Source of the DNA: JAYVIQ01 sp043770215
GTDB taxonomy: Bacteria; Bacteroidota; Bacteroidia; Cytophagales; JAAEPT01
NCBI GenBank assembly: GCA_043770215.1
Contig: JAYVIQ010000046.1
Coordinates: 1 to 15,555 of the forward strand
Length of the DNA: 15,555 bases
Direction of reading: 5' to 3'
Positions 15,312-15,555 of the stretch are shown piece after piece. How positions within the stretch are numbered: position 1 is the first letter of the stretch; each line of letters opens with the position of its first letter. The notes under the pieces were generated by a model. It was not told the DNA's origin. It was given only the letters and a program-made list of their open reading frames with translations, and ran no database searches. The position numbers and the translations under genes were made by a program.

Positions 15312-15555
15312 AATAAATGTTTTTTACTTTTGGGGAAAATTAGTGTTTATTGAATTTTATTTTACTTGTGTCTAAAGCTAATGTACTCTAAGAAAGCTAA
15401 TTTAAGAAATAATTGTTTAGCTAAAAAGTATGAATGTCTTTCGTTTCTTTTTTTTTACGTACGTATATTTAAAATGAACGCAAGTTATTTGTTATTAGAT
15501 AGTTACATATTTTATAATATTTCTAAATTAGTAGACCGTTGTTGGAGTAGCTGGT
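15312..15555 (-). promoter_or_regulatory. Upstream region of acnB
   Basis: No exact TAnnTTTG box is present. The nearest is TAGCTTTA (minus strand, 15380-15373) without a matching -33 element. AAAGCTAAT occurs twice, at 15374-15382 and 15393-15401, 19 bases apart, and TTTAGCTAAA, a 10-bp palindrome with the same AGCTAA core, lies at 15416-15425. A second palindrome TACGTACGTA is at 15456-15465 beside a long T run. These could be operator half-sites for acnB control. The last roughly 25 bases are richer in G and may belong to a neighbouring gene outside the window, but no frame can be assigned. Confidence 0.3.

Noticed and set aside
15529..15555. G-rich end of the window as the edge of another gene or tRNA
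   Set aside because: Only about 25 bases are visible; three minus-strand frames each end in a nearby stop and none can be preferred, and no tRNA features can be tested.

Overview
The window looks like ordinary chromosome from a low-GC member of the Bacteroidota, most likely Flavobacteriia or a close relative. The evidence is: a C-terminal type IX secretion sorting domain at the left edge; promoters of the Bacteroidota form (TTTG, about 19 bases, TAnnTTTG); an almost complete lack of Shine-Dalgarno sequences (one striking exception); a SecA without a C-terminal zinc motif; and a ribosomal protein bS16 with a long Ala/Glu-rich tail. Nearly all recognisable genes are on the minus strand. The exceptions are the sorting-domain fragment and one large membrane protein.

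Layout, left to right: 2-277 (+) is the 3' end of a secreted/adhesin-type gene. 515-1705 (-) is an M20 amidohydrolase. 1777-1949 is a short element with 13-bp perfect inverted terminal repeats, flanked by a 7-bp direct repeat, which looks like a MITE. 2039-5909 (-) is secA followed by an overlapping SPOR-domain lipoprotein gene that begins at TTG. 6087-6863 (-) is dapF. 6933-9234 (-) is the classical rpsP-rimM-trmD-rplS ribosome/tRNA-methylation operon, with a consensus promoter at its head, a rho-independent terminator at its end, and a probable internal promoter plus strong Shine-Dalgarno in front of rplS. 9235-9832 is mostly non-coding and holds what may be a decayed reading frame. 9833-12130 (+) encodes a 765-residue multi-span membrane protein of an uncharacterised GT-C-like family. 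12131-12498 holds nothing recognised. 12540-15311 (-) is acnB with its own terminator. The last 244 bases are its upstream region.

Functionally this is mainly housekeeping: protein export (secA), cell wall/lysine precursor (dapF), translation (bS16, bL19, RimM, TrmD), the TCA cycle (AcnB) and peptide/acyl-amino-acid hydrolysis (M20). The genes are neighbours rather than one pathway, apart from the rpsP operon and the secA-SPOR pair.

I found no clear undescribed multi-gene system. The parts least explained are the MITE-like element, the orphan membrane protein with its AT-rich, gene-poor flanks, and the isolated strong ribosome binding site in front of rplS.
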